This document shows, piece by piece, positions 51,158-64,000 of a stretch of 64,000 nt of DNA. Position 1 is the stretch's first letter, and every line of letters starts with the position of its first letter. The notes below the pieces were generated by a model that saw only the letters and a program-made list of their open reading frames with translations, was not told where the DNA came from and made no database searches. Position numbers and translations under genes: made by a program. This stretch comes from Brienomyrus brachyistius (taxonomy: Eukaryota > Chordata > Actinopteri > Osteoglossiformes > Mormyridae): NCBI RefSeq assembly GCF_023856365.1, contig NC_064542.1, forward strand, positions 11,429,863 through 11,493,862, given 5' to 3'.

Positions 51158-51889
51158 CTGTAACAGAGGAGGAAAGAGGGGAGGGACAGCTGTCAGAGGA
51201 ATCCGTGTCAAATAATCAGCTAGTATGTTTAGAAAGACGTCTGACAACACAATAATGCGCACACAGATTTCATAGTAAGGGGGACTGATTTTATAAAAAT
51301 AGCTTTAATATTGATCTGTATGGTACTGTCAAAATGGGACAAAACTCTTAACGCTAACATGGAGTAAAATGTGGTAACCTCACATCTGGCCTGCTTGTCT
51401 TTTTCCTCTTGTTGGTAAGTTGCAGTTGAGCATAGCTATGGGCTGCAGCTAAGCCCAAGAACATGTTAACAACAAAGAAAAGCGTCAAACCAATCCCACG
51501 CTACAAAACCAAAATCCTTTGACAAAATCCCCCACCAGTTGATTTCCCAACCTTCCCTTTTTCATTCTCAGAACCCTGCACCAAAAGCTTGTTTCATAAC
51601 ATGATGAATTGATTTTACATCTAATCCAGCAGTTACTTTGTGCTGCTGGGCTGCACACACACCTATTTCGTCTACAGAACATAGGACCTAAAAGGTGTGA
51701 ACACCAATCTAAAGATTACACTCCGTTTGAGCAATACTTACACTTAAAAGCAGCACATAGTTTCAGTGTACCAAAGACAAGTGTGCCTTGCTGATACAAT
51801 GCTTAATACACAAATACTAATCAGTCAATCTTCTATGACAGGTTGAGTCACCCCATAATCCATGACACTATAGGCGTTACAGAAAAGCT

Positions 51890-51965
51890 GATTATCCATC
51901 AACTCTATCCACCTTCTAACAGCTTATCCTGTTAAGGGTCACGAGGAGGCTTACTGACCTATCAA
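51890..51965 (+). mobile_element. short CATCC-type fish repeat fragment in ahnak intron
   Basis: TATCCACCTTCTAACAGCTTATCC followed by GGGTCACGAGGAGGC matches the head of the same abundant repeat. Strongly truncated. Confidence 0.35.
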
Positions 51966-54939
51966 GTTCACAGTTTAAGAACTGAAAATTAACCTTTAAA
52001 ATTGTGCTGAAGGCCTTCGACCACGTGCTGTACCACAAGCTACGGTGGACACACTCCCACAAAATAAACAAATGCAGCGGCTGCTTTACCCTGGCAGTGG
52101 GAATCATTACATCAGGATCTTTTTTTACTCACTTAATTCCTAAAACTGATTTCCTTCATATTTAACACACACAGGGCCAGTTATTTCCATAATCATACAA
52201 ACTATACACTGTCACCATATTTCCAAACCGATCAAACTCCCAAGTTAATCAACATCAAATCAATCAAACTCCCAGTTGTCCCTTAAGGGAACTGGGCACA
52301 TTTACTAGACTAAGTCAACTTAAGGACTGGCCAACGCCAGAGCAAGACTAATCAAAAAACACTCAGTGAGAAGATTATTAAGTCCACCCGCTTGCTAATG
52401 CAAACAGCCTAGCTTCTCTGAAGAGCGACCCATGCAGCTGCAACTGAATATATACAGCATTTGAGCAGCACCAAGAGGTTCCGTCACTAATCGAATAAGC
52501 ATCAGAACGGCTACGATGCCCGATCTAAGCATTTTTGAGTGTTGCATGATCGTTGGTGGTCCCAGACTCAGAAACAGCTACCCTGTTGGGATTTGGGATT
52601 TTCCACAGACTACAAAGTCTAGAGAAAAACAGAATGACGCAAGGAAGAAAGCATCCAGTCAGGAGGGACAGCTCTGTGGCTAAATACACCTTGTTAATGG
52701 GGGCGGTCAGAGGAGGATGGCCAGCCTCGTTAAAGCTAACAGGAAGGGCACGAGTGCAAAAATTACTCAAATAAAAAGTTTTTCTAAATAACTCGTGCAC
52801 AAGTTCTCGAGGCAGAAATGGATCCTGCTTGGTACCATCTAGGTGCACCTGAAGGGGCCAAACAAAACACGAAGCACGTAACCGGTGCTTCAAGAAAGCA
52901 ATGAGGCGACATCATATTTTCTAAAGATGTGCTTTTATCCAGGACGAAGGAGATGACAGAAAGGGGGCAAATGGAGCCAATAAATGTGTGGCCACAAGAC
53001 GGAGCACTTCAAAAATCAAAACTAATCGCTCATCTCAGAAGAGAAGAGATCCTTATCTGCAGAGGGCGTGTTTGTAAACAGGTGTGTCGTTTTCACTGAG
53101 TGCTGGTCACTGCTACTCAAGTCCCAGCGGCTGCCAGGACCAGACTGCCTAGAAACTGCTTTTTTCCCCCCCACAGAACTGTGCAGGAACCAAACTAACT
53201 AAAGAAATTCATACAGTATGTGTCAGCAATCACATATCGGAGATGCTAAAGGCATACTTCTTGACTAAAAAAAAAAAATAAAAAAAAAAAGTAACCTTAC
53301 AGCAATATAATCTGAATGCTGCTTTGCCAACTATTGGTTTACCGCAAGTTGTGCAAGAGGCAGGAAATGCCAAGCGTCCGCACGACACACGCGAATGCAT
53401 CACCACCACCAACCAGAATCCAGTGCCAACCAGCTGACACCTGCCTTTAAAGGAAATTATTGTACATCAAGATCTTAAAACATTTTCCTGGCAGATGTAT
53501 GTCAAATTTAACCTAGCTGTACAGGAAGATGAGTTGGATGTTTCCAGAACGCCTCCCATCACCTTAAAATTCCTTTGAGCACCACATGCAGAGACACTCC
53601 AACAGGAATCCTGACACCTAAAACAAGACTCAATAACTGGGACCAACCACATTCATTTTATTTAGCATTTTACAAAAATAAACATTCCTTTATGCTCAAC
53701 AGCCAACAAGACTACAGGGCTGCAAAATAAGAGCAAATGTCAAGATGTTTGCCAAGTTGTTAATAAGAGCGTCAACCTCAAAACTTTCACCTAAGGATGG
53801 ATGTAAGCGTTCTTTCCTTTCAGAGTTCTCTACTCCCGCCACACCAAACCGACGACAAAATGGCCTCTGCGTCTGCCCTGCCACTCCGCTCACCGCGCCT
53901 CAGCGCGCCACATTTTACCAGTACTTGTCACTTTCATGTTCGTAAAAGGGGGGAAAAAAAACGAGAGACTTAAAAAAGACAAAGCAATTGGAGGGTGGGG
54001 GGGTGGTGGAATACTTGTATTCCATTTTCATACAGCGATCGGTAGCTGGTTAAGTTCAGGATCAGACGTGTCAGTGGAATGGGTTTTATTTACTTAAAGT
54101 AAATGCAATTCCACTTGTCAACAATGGAAATAGAAGATGACTGTCTGGATATCGCATACTAACACTTTATTATTTGGTCTGGATAAGCATGTTCAGTAAA
54201 GATCACAGTTTTATATGCTGCTTAAAAATAAACAAAAAAGTAACTTGACGGGGAAAGAGTTTTGCATTTCTATTTTTTTTTTTTTAAAACACACACACAC
54301 ACCTTATATATTGTTGAAAAATACAATCTTGAACATCAGACAGTGTTTAAACAGCATTAGTTCTCTGAATCGTACACAAACGTTTTAAACAGCACTGAAA
54401 CGTGCATCCCTTAGCAGATAAACCTCATTTTGGAAGAATCCTGTGGTTGCATAGCATTCAGTTTACAACCCAGTCTGGTTTAAAGCTGGCACTAAATGTA
54501 ATGTTGGAGTTCAAAATGCATCTAGTGTTACAGCAAAACTTACATTTCGCATTTCTGATCAAGAGGGGTAAAAAAGAAAAACATTCCAGGCTAAAATTTA
54601 AGTCCGACGTGACTGCATGCACACATTTACGAGGATCGTTTACAAAAACATGCACTCACTTGTTGCTCTCTCCGGCTTCAGAAGAGTACAACGTGAACAA
54701 AGCCTTCTGTGTCCTTTAAATTTTTCCAGATTTGGATGTAATTTAGCACTGAATGCGACAGCTTTTCCACTTGGACAAACTATCCTTTGACATCATTTGA
54801 ATCTGCCATTGAAAAAAAAAAGAGCTCGGATCTGCACTACAGCCTGGTTTTGATGACCAACAAAAGACAAAAGAGTTTTACAGTTAATGCTGTAGGACAG
54901 TCAGAGCAAGAGGGGAAAAAGACACTTGTGACAGGCATT

Positions 54940-54959
54940 CCCCCCCCCCCCCCCCCCCC
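54940..54959. repeat. poly(C) run, 20 bases
   Basis: Pure C on the plus strand, so G-rich in ahnak pre-mRNA, about 90 bases downstream of the donor of the 67-bp exon. Confidence 0.95.
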
Positions 54960-55048
54960 ACTCGTGGAGATACACACACGCACGAGCCAGAGCAGCTGTT
55001 TATACTTCACACACAGGCTGAGAACATCAAAAGAGGACAGACGCTTAC

Positions 55049-55115
55049 CTGTTTAATGCCTCCTGTTTACCCGGGAAGGGCGGGCAGAGATGCACATATG
55101 GGACAGGATGGAAAC
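55049..55115 (-). other. ahnak: probable ahnak 5' UTR exon (67 bp) with short uORF
   Basis: The acceptor CTCTTCCTGTCTAG ends at 55116 and the donor AACAG|GTAAGC starts at 55048, both on the minus strand. It contains one ATG that opens a 14-codon frame (MCISARPSRVNRRH) closed by TAA inside the exon, so it cannot extend AHNAK. Two inverted CCAAT boxes lie about 0.75-0.85 kb upstream. The exon is inferred from splice signals only. Confidence 0.5.
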
Positions 55116-55875
55116 CTAGACAGGAAGAGTCATACTGTATTGACACTGCCTTGCTCCATACAAACATACATACAGTTGGTGTAAAAAAAAGTATAACTTC
55201 ATTTAAGGGGATAGAGAGTTAAGGCAAAGCTCAAACCGCGAAATATCTCTGCAAAACATGAGAAAGTAAAAAGAAGGAGAGACACTGTTATAAAGATGAA
55301 GGTGTGCAGGGTGGAGTTTGTGAGTCAGATGCTAACATGTCTGAATTTTACAGTGAAAAAACCAAGTCATCTGTTACATTACAGCTCCTTCGGGGTATTT
55401 CTGAGCACGAGGAATAGAGTTTTTAATGGAACTCAGGTTGGGCTCTTTCTTAAGCAGCGATTCCGAAAACTCAGCTTTGGAGGTCACTGACCTCCGGAGA
55501 AAAATTACAACCAGTCATGAGCAACATAAAGATACCAGCACCTGACTTATGTAGTAACTCAGAGAAATGTTCTCGCACAGGATCCCGCTCGATGGCCGAT
55601 GTTGGCATAGAGCAAAAAAACGGTTCGGATTTCAAATACCACATGCTTAGAGGTCCAAGTAGTCGTGTGATTAACTGTATCAGGTCAAATTAATGGCCGA
55701 AGCTGTGGGACTCAACCGCTTCCCTCTTTGGCTATAAAACTGCCTGCAGTAAACACATAAGATTAAGGCATGTGCTGACCAATCTCATAGACCCAAGCTT
55801 CCACCCAGAGCCATACAGGTTGTTTCAGAGCCGTCCGGGCGAAATGCGAGCTGCCTGCTGTCCGTAAATGTTTCC

Positions 55876-55965
55876 ATTGGCCAGGGGCATGGCAGAAACT
55901 AAAATCCGATTCGTTGCAATAAATACTATGATGAAATAACCGACAGTAAACCGTCCACTTATTGG
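55876..55965 (-). promoter_or_regulatory. paired CCAAT boxes upstream of the 55.1 kb exon
   Basis: ATTGG on the plus strand at 55876-55880 and 55961-55965 means two CCAAT boxes on the coding strand, 85 bases apart, in a locally CpG-containing stretch. They could mark an alternative ahnak promoter feeding the exon at 55115-55049. Confidence 0.25.
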
Positions 55966-58900
55966 CTGTGCCGTCGAAGCAAACTCTGGAGGGGAATGAA
56001 GAGACACGGCGGGCTGAGGGAGAGAATCCTTGCTAGTTTTGGATTTCGTGCCAAGGGGCGGGGTGGGAGTAGATCAAGCTCCTGCGCCACGATACCACCC
56101 TCCCGTCCAGTTGGAACCTTGACCACATCCTCAGCAGAACTGGACCTGCCATCTTAGGGCTTAGGTCTGTAGTAGCGAGGGCCCCACCCCACCCTGATGC
56201 AGTCACACACATTCCTTCACCCGCTCCTGAGCCAGCAGGCGGGCAGCCAAGCCGCGCCCCGTTGTGACTAACTGCGCAGCAATGTCTTGCATTTGGTGTG
56301 TGTGCGAGCGCCCATATGCCCAGTCTGTGGTAGTGGGGGTTCTCAGTCTGCACTACAAGGTCCTCATGAAGAACTTGCAGCTTAATGGAAGACCTTTGCC
56401 AGCAATTAGTCTCGGTAATGGTAGTCTCTAGATAAGACTAAAGTGCTCAGGGTGGGGGGGGCGGAGACAGAATGATAACACAGCTGACAGAACTGATTTT
56501 CTCATTGAGAAAATGTGTGTAAGTGCACTAGACGGAATCAAGCTAAACACTCCCAAACGGCCAAATCAGTTCAAACACACTTTACATATATTGCTTAATG
56601 CATTTTCCAATTCCTCTGACAATCCGGTCATTTTCCCTCACCTACTACACCAGAGACTAGTGCAACTTTCACGTCACATAAGTAAATCCTAAAACTGCAC
56701 AAATACATATGAAGAAAAATTATTAATCAATCTATTAATTATAATATCACAGACTCCGATCTGCACTCACACAGAAGTATGGGTAGACAGCCCGAAGATC
56801 ACCGACCAAAAATCGAATTGCCCAAGTGACAAAATGTGCTCAGTCTAAAACAGCAGCTCTCGCATATTCTAAGAGTCTCCCGGTAAAGTCCCCCTGTTTC
56901 ACTAGATTACTTGTTTAAAGGCTACACACTTTACATATAAATTTAACATCCCATTCCATGTTCCTTTATCAAATTGTTTCAGAAGCTAATTCTATGGAAC
57001 GCTTGTTCTTTCAGTCTGGTCAAATTAAACCTCTCACCAAACAAATAAGGCCAGGCCAGCAAAGCGAATTGGGCCGGACGACAGGGTCCTATCAGGCGAG
57101 CAGGGATTCAAGATCCAAGATCCGTTTTTTAAAAGCAGAACAATGTCATTATCTGCAATGATCATGAAAATCAGCAGAACTGCTTCTCAAAGCCGAATTT
57201 CTGTAATCAGCCTCTGTGATTCCTTGAATAATCGAACTATCCGGTGAAGTTGGAAAAAAATATAATACATATAAACTGAAGAAAAAAAAAAAAGTTATAA
57301 GAAGCACTGGAGGGTTTGAAAATGAGCGGAAAAGAAAAATAATTTCCAAAGGAAAAAAAAAAAAACAACAGGAAAGAGGGTTGATAAGGAATATGAAGGG
57401 GGGAGGGCTGACTGGGGAAAAAAATGATTCAGTAACAAGGTTCAGCGTGTTGTGAAAAGTGGGGGGAACCACCCAAGGTGGCCTGCAGGGGAAAGGCAGG
57501 ACTGTGGGGGAAGGTGGGGCTCGACATTTGCAACATCAGGGAGGGGCCAGTCTGCTGGTAAGATATTCGGGGGGGGCACGCCCAGATCTAGCATGGACAT
57601 GAAATAAGCCAAGAGCTCCTGTTTTCCCCGAGCGTGAAAGGTTGTCTGTGGCCTGCTACAGGAAGCAAAGGCCACCCACACACCTGAGTAAGCAACCGTA
57701 CCTATCAAGTATGACAAGCATCCGAGGACCAAGGGTGGATCCTAAAGTGCCCGCGGGCTCCTGTCCGCCACCAGGGAAAGACGCATCCCTCAGTCATAAC
57801 TACAAAGGCATTAACCAATTAAAATCAAGCAAGAGGCCTTGCGCAACATCAGTTGAGCAACCCTCCACCCCACAGGTATCTCTGTTGACAGTTTTCTGTC
57901 ACCCGTCATTTCTGGATATTGTCGTAACAAGCCTCAGTAATGACACCGCAGAGCATCTACATATATAACAGGATCTCCATCTTAAATGAGGGTTTCCCCA
58001 CTGCAAGCTGGTTGGTTTCAAAAGTTAAAACAATACACTAACTTTATATTTAGAATTACTGGCAGACTGATTCATACCAAAGCAAGACTGATGACTTTCA
58101 CACCTTAAAATGTATAAACGGCAGCTGATCCGGCCTACAACCTGCACCCTAAATTCACACACAAAATATACCAGCTGGTCAACATGTCTATCGCTTACAG
58201 CTAATCATTATGTGCCTGACAAAGACTTCATAAGAGGTTGAATTACAGGCAAACATCTGTCCAGCAAACCTGTAAGCACTGCAGTAGAGGGAGGCCGCTA
58301 GGGAAATACAGCCACTCTTTGCCCATCTTGTCGAAATACAAGATGCCAAGGTATACAAATCACATTACCATGTTGGCGTCCGTTGGGTTCGACTTGATAC
58401 AGGTAACTCTAGTGCACAGGCCACTACACATACCGGTATCCCCAACCAGGAGATCCCAGCGACATCAGCCTCTCTAGAGGACTGATATCCACATGTCAGT
58501 CTTGCAGCAACCTCTACAATGCAGAATACCTTTCTAAATTTACATTCCACATACTGCCTCCCCCGGCATGAGAAGCATCCACCCCAGAGAGGACCCCTGA
58601 ATACCACGCGACTGCCCATCCAGAAGAGGCTGGTCAGCAGAAGGGGGGCAGCACACGTTTGATTTCATCAGAAGGAAACAACGCCATCCTCCAAGTCAGA
58701 GACACACTGACTGAATTTCAAGTCCAACAAATTTTGTTGAACAAGGAGCAAATACCTACATGTGCCACTTGGTCAAGTCAGACAATCGCAATGTGTAGGG
58801 TTATTACACACAAAAGTTAACTGCGGCACAACACTATATACACGTTATCATGACTGCCTGTCCTGTAAATATAAAAATACCAGGGTATTTTTGCTCTTAA

Positions 58901-61174
58901 GAACCCTGATCATGTGAACCGCATGAATAGGGAGAAGTAAAAGGTTTTTTTCCGTTTGCAAAGCACTCTAATCACAGAGAAATGAGAAAATTAAAATTAA
59001 TTCCCCAAGAATTTCCCTCCTAATGTAAGCTGCTTAGTAGCACCGCAGAGAGATACCGCACACAGCCACGCAGCAGGCAGCCATGCCCGTATCCGATTTC
59101 AAAAAACAAGTTTATTTTACTTCTGAAAGTGACCCCCTTGGAACTCTGCAAACATCTTAGCAATTTCCATCTCTCACAAGCATGTCTGATGGTTGGCCTC
59201 ATGGTATTGCTCTCAGATGGCATTACAGGTTTACGTCAAAACGAAATCGTTCAACATTATTTTAAAACAATTCTTTAAAAACTGGTCAAATGCAATAAGT
59301 TACAGTTCTAGGGTGCGGACATCTCCATTTTGTGTTCCCCATTTGAATAACATCTCATATTAGGGATTTTATAGAGCTGGAATAAACAGCTAACAGCACA
59401 CAGGAACTGTTGAGCAACACTGGCCCAAAATTAAAGCAGAGTTCTTGTGCACTGACAGACGTTAAAATGGTGACATCACCCTTTTGCTCAGGGCAAGGGA
59501 AGGGAAGAGTCCTTGGATGAGGGGTTTAGGGCCTCTGGTGGGGGGGACTGAGTCCTGGCAAACTACACAGGTTATATGGATGCAGGATCAGTCCCTATTT
59601 GTGGCTATTTATGCTGTTAGACACGTATTAAGATTAGGCTGCGTGCACTAATTAGACATTGACAGTGCGCAGCATGCCGAAGTCCCTAGCATGTTTCCAT
59701 CAGTCCTCACAGTAAGTATAGGTGTCACTGATCACTAAAGTTACAGAAACAGTGCACACTAATGCGCCGCCTTCATTCCAATACAGTCTGGAGGGGAATA
59801 CGAGCCATAAATTTCCACATCCTGGAAGCGAATATTGGACTATTCATGCATGCTGGAACATGCAAGCATGTCATTCACAGCCATGGGATCTGACTTACAG
59901 CCCCAAATCCGCCACAACAGCTTTCCTAGTCACTAACTGATTATACCATTGCAAAATTTATAATAATTCAGGTTTACATTAAAAAAAAAGGGGCAACAGA
60001 GTCCAGGACTGGGCAACCAATAACAGACCTGCTCCATAGCTCCTGTGAATTCGTTAATAAACAAAACAACCACTGTTTAAAAAAAAAAAATAAAAAATAA
60101 AAAAAATTTGCAAAAATACAGAGAATGGCGCGTCAGAAATAATAAATCAGAAGACAGAACTGAAAGGACAGAGAGAAAAACTCCCACTGAGTGAATTCAT
60201 GCGAATGGCATTGTGTCCTAGTGCCATTCCTACTCACCACATCAACAAATAATTCTGCTGGCATACAAGCATTTACTCTCCAAAACGGGCAAATCCCGGA
60301 TGGCGCCACCCCCAGGCGAAAAAAGGCACAGCTTGAAGAGTCACCCGGAAACAAGCCGCTGGTACAGTACGACAGTTCTCAACATGTTGAGATTAATTCA
60401 GCGGGCATAATCTTAATCTGACACCTACACCCAGTCTTACCGGTTACCTTTAATGTAGCGATATTCCGAAGGTGCCAAATGAATTAAGGAGAGCATATCT
60501 GGTACGTCCTTGAAGATGTTGAAGTTTGGGCTGATCCACCTTTGTGAGCCAGCCATCGTTAATATACTTACTGCCTATAAAGCCCGGATTAAAACTGACT
60601 TGTCTGTCTTCGGAGCCTCAGGTCTGCGCAATTCAGGACAACGAACCGCAAAAACATCCTGTTCAGTAGCCAAAAACCCAATTTGCACACGCCCTGTTCC
60701 AGAGACTCCAGCTCAAGAGAAGGAAAGGCCAAAAGGTTAAGAGGGGAAGCCACGGCAGGCCCCAACCCGAAGAAGCCTATACACTGCGTCTCCGCACGAC
60801 CCCACTGCGTAGGAGTGCCACCTAGGTGATCGGAAAACGGACACCCTCGGGCAAACCCAACAGGACATCAACAGCACGCAGAAGTCAGTTGAATATTTGG
60901 GAAATACCCCATAGATGGATTTTAAACCAGACTGAACCACACAGATGCGATTTCTCCCCCCCCCCCCCATTTAATTTTGCATGGTTTAGTTATTCAAAAG
61001 CAGCATTTGCATAAGGTGGTGCCGTGGGCGAGAAGCACCTCACCAGCAGAAGAGCGAAGTGGTTTCCAGAAGCAGCCCAACGGCCTCGTCGCACAGTAAA
61101 GAGAACAATAGGCACCAATGTAATTGACCCAACCAGTCAGTCTTATTTCCCCACAATGCTGAGCCTAGGCGGAG

Positions 61175-61192
61175 CCCCGCCCAGCCCCGCCC
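61175..61192. promoter_or_regulatory. two GC boxes in a CpG-rich intronic patch
   Basis: CCCCGCCC occurs twice, at 61175-61182 and 61185-61192, inside a CpG-richer patch (about 61140-61240) that stands out from the AT-rich intron. Could be an alternative promoter or an enhancer. No clear associated exon was found. Confidence 0.3.
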
Positions 61193-61460
61193 TCGGCGCG
61201 CACACACACGCAAGGAGCAAACGCCAGCGGTCCCTTCCTCCCACCAGTTTCGAACTTGCCAGTGGAAGCTACCACCCCTCAGCCATGCAAGTAAGGAAAC
61301 GAGCAGGGGGGTGTATGCCAGAGCCCTTTCCGTTCCATCCCCACCCCCCCAAGCCCACCAACTCTCTCCACTTGCCATTGACTGTCACCTCTGCCTGCCA
61401 CCCCCATCCCTATCTGGACAGCGCAGTCACTGCCTTCACATAAATAGAGTGATGACAGGA

Positions 61461-61480
61461 CCCCCCCCCCCCCCCCCCCC
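61461..61480. repeat. poly(C) run, 20 bases
   Basis: Pure C on the plus strand within the first large ahnak intron. Confidence 0.95.
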
Positions 61481-61720
61481 AAAATTTATGCATTTTATCT
61501 GCTGCATTATGGCGACACATTCCCACCAAAACGAGGCTCTCGTTTACACCTAACAACATTCAAGTTCACTGACAGAAGACTACTATTTTACAGTTCGGTA
61601 ATTTTGACACACGATTCATTGCATTCTCCCTACGCAGAAATACACAACTCCACTCAAAGGGTTTTGAGGGTCCTGCATGTTCAACGACCCTACACAGTGA
61701 AAACTACGATAGACACATTG

Positions 61721-61769
<49 letters not shown>
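61721..61769. repeat. (AT)5(AC)19 compound microsatellite
   Basis: ATATATATAT followed by a 39-base AC run in the first large intron. Confidence 0.95.
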
Positions 61770-61771
<2 letters not shown>

Positions 61772-63653
61772 TCTAATTTACGCAAATCACCCGTATGGCC
61801 TCATTCTGTCCGACAGGACATACAAGCGGAGTATTTGGGCATAAGTTTAAGCTTAAGTCACCTTTTTTTCCCCTCGACAATACAAGACGGGGTAGGATCT
61901 AAAGGTCCGGGCTTAACCACAAGGTCATAGGTTCCAAGATGAGAGCTGCAGGTGTATCCATAAATGGCAATGAAACCAAATGTTCTTCTAATAAAATGTT
62001 TATGTGATAAGCACACCCTGAACTTCGCGGATCTGTAATGCAGTAAAGCGGGGATACAGCACGTCCTCTTCTTCCATTACTTTACTACGCACGATGTGCG
62101 GTTTTCCATGCAGTTTTACATCCAAACTCCCGAGAAACCCGAAGGCTCGGAGTCTGGGTGTGGCACGCAGGGGTGGGGGGGAATTCCCCCACAAGCTCCG
62201 AGAACTGAACACCGCCTCTACCAAGACCAACACGAAACATGGAGCGAATGCCACCTATTGTCGCTCGTTCGATTTTCTGACCATTCCATACTCAAAAATC
62301 CCTTTCACCCAGCATAGAAATGCAGCACACTGATACTTACAAATAAATACCATGAAAAACCGCATTTCTAATAATATTCTTTTTAAGGAACTGAGCGATT
62401 ATGTAACTTCATATTTAAGTACTTGTTAAGATTGCGGTACTTTGAGGATAAAATACCTCCTCTTCGCTTTGCGAAAAGCCTCGCTCCTGCCCTCTCTACA
62501 CTAAAAACCTGGTTTCAATTAGTTGGTCTTTCCAAACCACTGCATTCCATTATCCCCCACCCTCCTTCCCCATCCCCCTCTTTTTTTCTGGCGAGAATCC
62601 CAGGTTAAGGAAACCTAGGAAAATTGCTATGAGGAGGAAAGTTTTCCCAAACTCCACCCATTTTGGATACGTTCAATAACGTTTTATTTTTTGGGAGAGA
62701 TCGAGAGTCCGCCGATTGCACCGCAAAAAAAATCAACTTCATTTACAGCGTAGACGTTACAGAAGACAGCGAAGTCTGTATAAGAGGGGAAAACTGGGTA
62801 TACGGAGTCAAAAACACACGTTTGTGCAACAATTTAGCGTCAGCAGAGTATAAAATCGTAATACATCGTGCAGAATAAAAAGCTCAGCAATGAAGGAGAG
62901 CAGAGTTTTGCCATTTTGACAAACTTGGGTGGTGAAAGGGGCAGGACTGCCCACGCCCAAAGTTTGCAGGATCAGTATTTGACAATGACATTGAAATAAA
63001 CACAACTAAAACGCTTTTATTAATAAAAAAACTAATATTTTATTCGAAAGCATAACTTTTAAGAACAAAATTAGCTAAATTATCCATGCCTCTAATCCGG
63101 ACACACGTAACCAGACGCGATCCACGTTGCAGGGGCTGGACTCCCTTATTACTACTGCAATTCGCTGCCTATGTTTGGATCCTTTTAAAACGTTTCAAAT
63201 GAAATGTACATACAGATCTGGCCCGTTTTAATCAATGCTTATATCTTTCTCCCATTTTAAATGTTGCCACGTGCGTTTAGAATGTTTCCAAAGTAAAGTA
63301 CGCAGTAGAAATGACACAGTAAAGCAGCACAAAGTAGAAAATGACACGCTGTTACCCTTGGTAGAATTTCACACTGCTATTAAATGCGCAACAGAAAAAA
63401 ACTGAGACAAATCCTGAGGATGACAACAGATATTTTCCCCGTCTGCTACGTTTTAAAAATAACCTATTTGCACAAACCAATAAACGTCACGTAAACTAAT
63501 ATCATTCATGTTTACTGTGAAGTTACTAAAAACTTACACGTAAGAGTTTAGCGTGCATTTGTTGCGTATATTTACGAAACACGCAGATTTAATCCAAAAG
63601 ATTACGCCACTTTAAAATCTATCTTTAATTACCAAGATATGTCTCAGGCTTAC

Positions 63654-63960
63654 CTACGACCAGTCCTTGCTTCCAAACGTTTCAGCACGGCGGTCTAGGC
63701 ATTTTTTTGCATTGTTTTTAAAGTTCTTGTTGGGTTGAGCGGTCAACCCAAAACGAAAAACTTCTCAGATTTTAAAATATTTACCTTGCACTCTAGTTAT
63801 TGTCTCAAAGAAAGTTTTCCTCACAGCCTGGATTTTCTATCTTTTTTTCTTTTCTCCTTCTCTCTCTCCCTCTCGATCTCCCTCCTCAGTTTTGCGTGGC
63901 AGACACTCCGGGCTGTGTAGAGTATTGAGCCATGCTACTGGCATCGGGCTCTTAGCTGCG
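63654..63960 (-). other. ahnak: probable ahnak first exon at window edge
   Basis: Two good donors face away from the window edge on the minus strand: TGCAAG|GTAAAT (intron from 63784) and GTCGTAG|GTAAGC (intron from 63653). No convincing acceptor lies just upstream, as expected for a first exon. Purine-rich sequence (63830-63890) and a TATA-like TATATGA near 63978-63972 precede them. The exon would be either 63785 or 63654 to about 63960. The start is a guess because the window ends here. Confidence 0.4.
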
Positions 63961-64000
63961 GGAAGGGAGGGAGGTCATATACGGCGCCACTGGGAGTGGC
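63961..64000 (-). promoter_or_regulatory. putative ahnak core promoter
   Basis: On the minus strand, TATATGA (about 63978-63972) is followed by a CT-rich initiator-like stretch CCTCCCTCCCTTCCCGCAG. Just upstream, at 63986-64000, is a perfect 6-bp inverted repeat, GCCACT and AGTGGC around GGG. The position matches a first exon at 63.65-63.96 kb. Truncated by the window edge. Confidence 0.3.

Larger units (their letters stand above)
51158..55048 (-). other. ahnak: ahnak intron (3.9 kb) between 5' UTR exons
   Basis: Bounded by GTAAGC at 55048 and TTACAG at 51158. The longest frame inside (minus, 52893-52525, 122 codons) has no recognisable motif. A short CATCC-type repeat fragment lies at 51890. 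Confidence 0.45.
55116..63653 (-). other. ahnak: ahnak first intron (8.5 kb)
   Basis: Runs from GTAAGC at 63653 (or GTAAAT at 63784) to CTGTCTAG at 55116. Contains CpG-richer patches at 55.8-56.3 kb and 61.1-61.3 kb that may be regulatory, purine-rich tracts near 57.25-57.6 kb and simple repeats. No gene was recognised on either strand. Confidence 0.4.

Overview
The window looks like nuclear DNA of a ray-finned (probably teleost) fish. Supporting signs are a vertebrate AHNAK gene split by introns, tRNA-derived SINE copies, fish-type interspersed repeats that start with a CATCCATCCATC-like string, a decayed L1-type retrotransposon end, long AC and AT microsatellites, and AT-rich non-coding DNA. 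Nothing bacterial is present: no operons, no CRISPR array, no rRNA.

One protein-coding gene dominates, on the minus strand: ahnak (desmoyokin). Its coding region runs from 43615 down to 24225 in three exons: 43616-43459 (start codon and first half of the PDZ-like domain), 43359-43154 (second half of that domain), and one 18,588-base exon, 42812-24225, that carries all the rest. Joined, these give about 6316 residues. The order is a PDZ-like domain, a unique N-terminal linker, about 43 tandem units mostly exactly 112 residues (336 bases) long, older degenerate repeats, and a Ser/Gly/Lys-rich C-terminal tail ending in the AHNAK-type ELSVS plus lysines.

Upstream (higher coordinates, 43.6-64 kb) is the 5' part of the gene: long introns, two short probable non-coding exons (51157-51105 and 55115-55049), and a probable first exon and promoter at the right edge (63.65-64.0 kb). 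Two more promoter-like patches and a good CTCF-type motif (44319-44332) lie in these introns. Below 24.2 kb come the 3' UTR (candidate poly(A) signals at 23.8, 23.75 and 22.68 kb) and then about 22 kb of apparent intergenic DNA with repeats and no convincing gene.

The most interesting signal is the history of the repeat array. Units are almost identical and keep an exact 336-base register for 27 units in a row. Multi-unit duplications of 672, 1008 and 1344 bases are superimposed. A glycine-to-cysteine variant has spread to nine units, and an island of old, diverged units splits the array in two. This fits recent unequal exchange or gene conversion inside a single coding exon. A second notable point is a 99-base intron inside the PDZ-like domain that is open and in frame.
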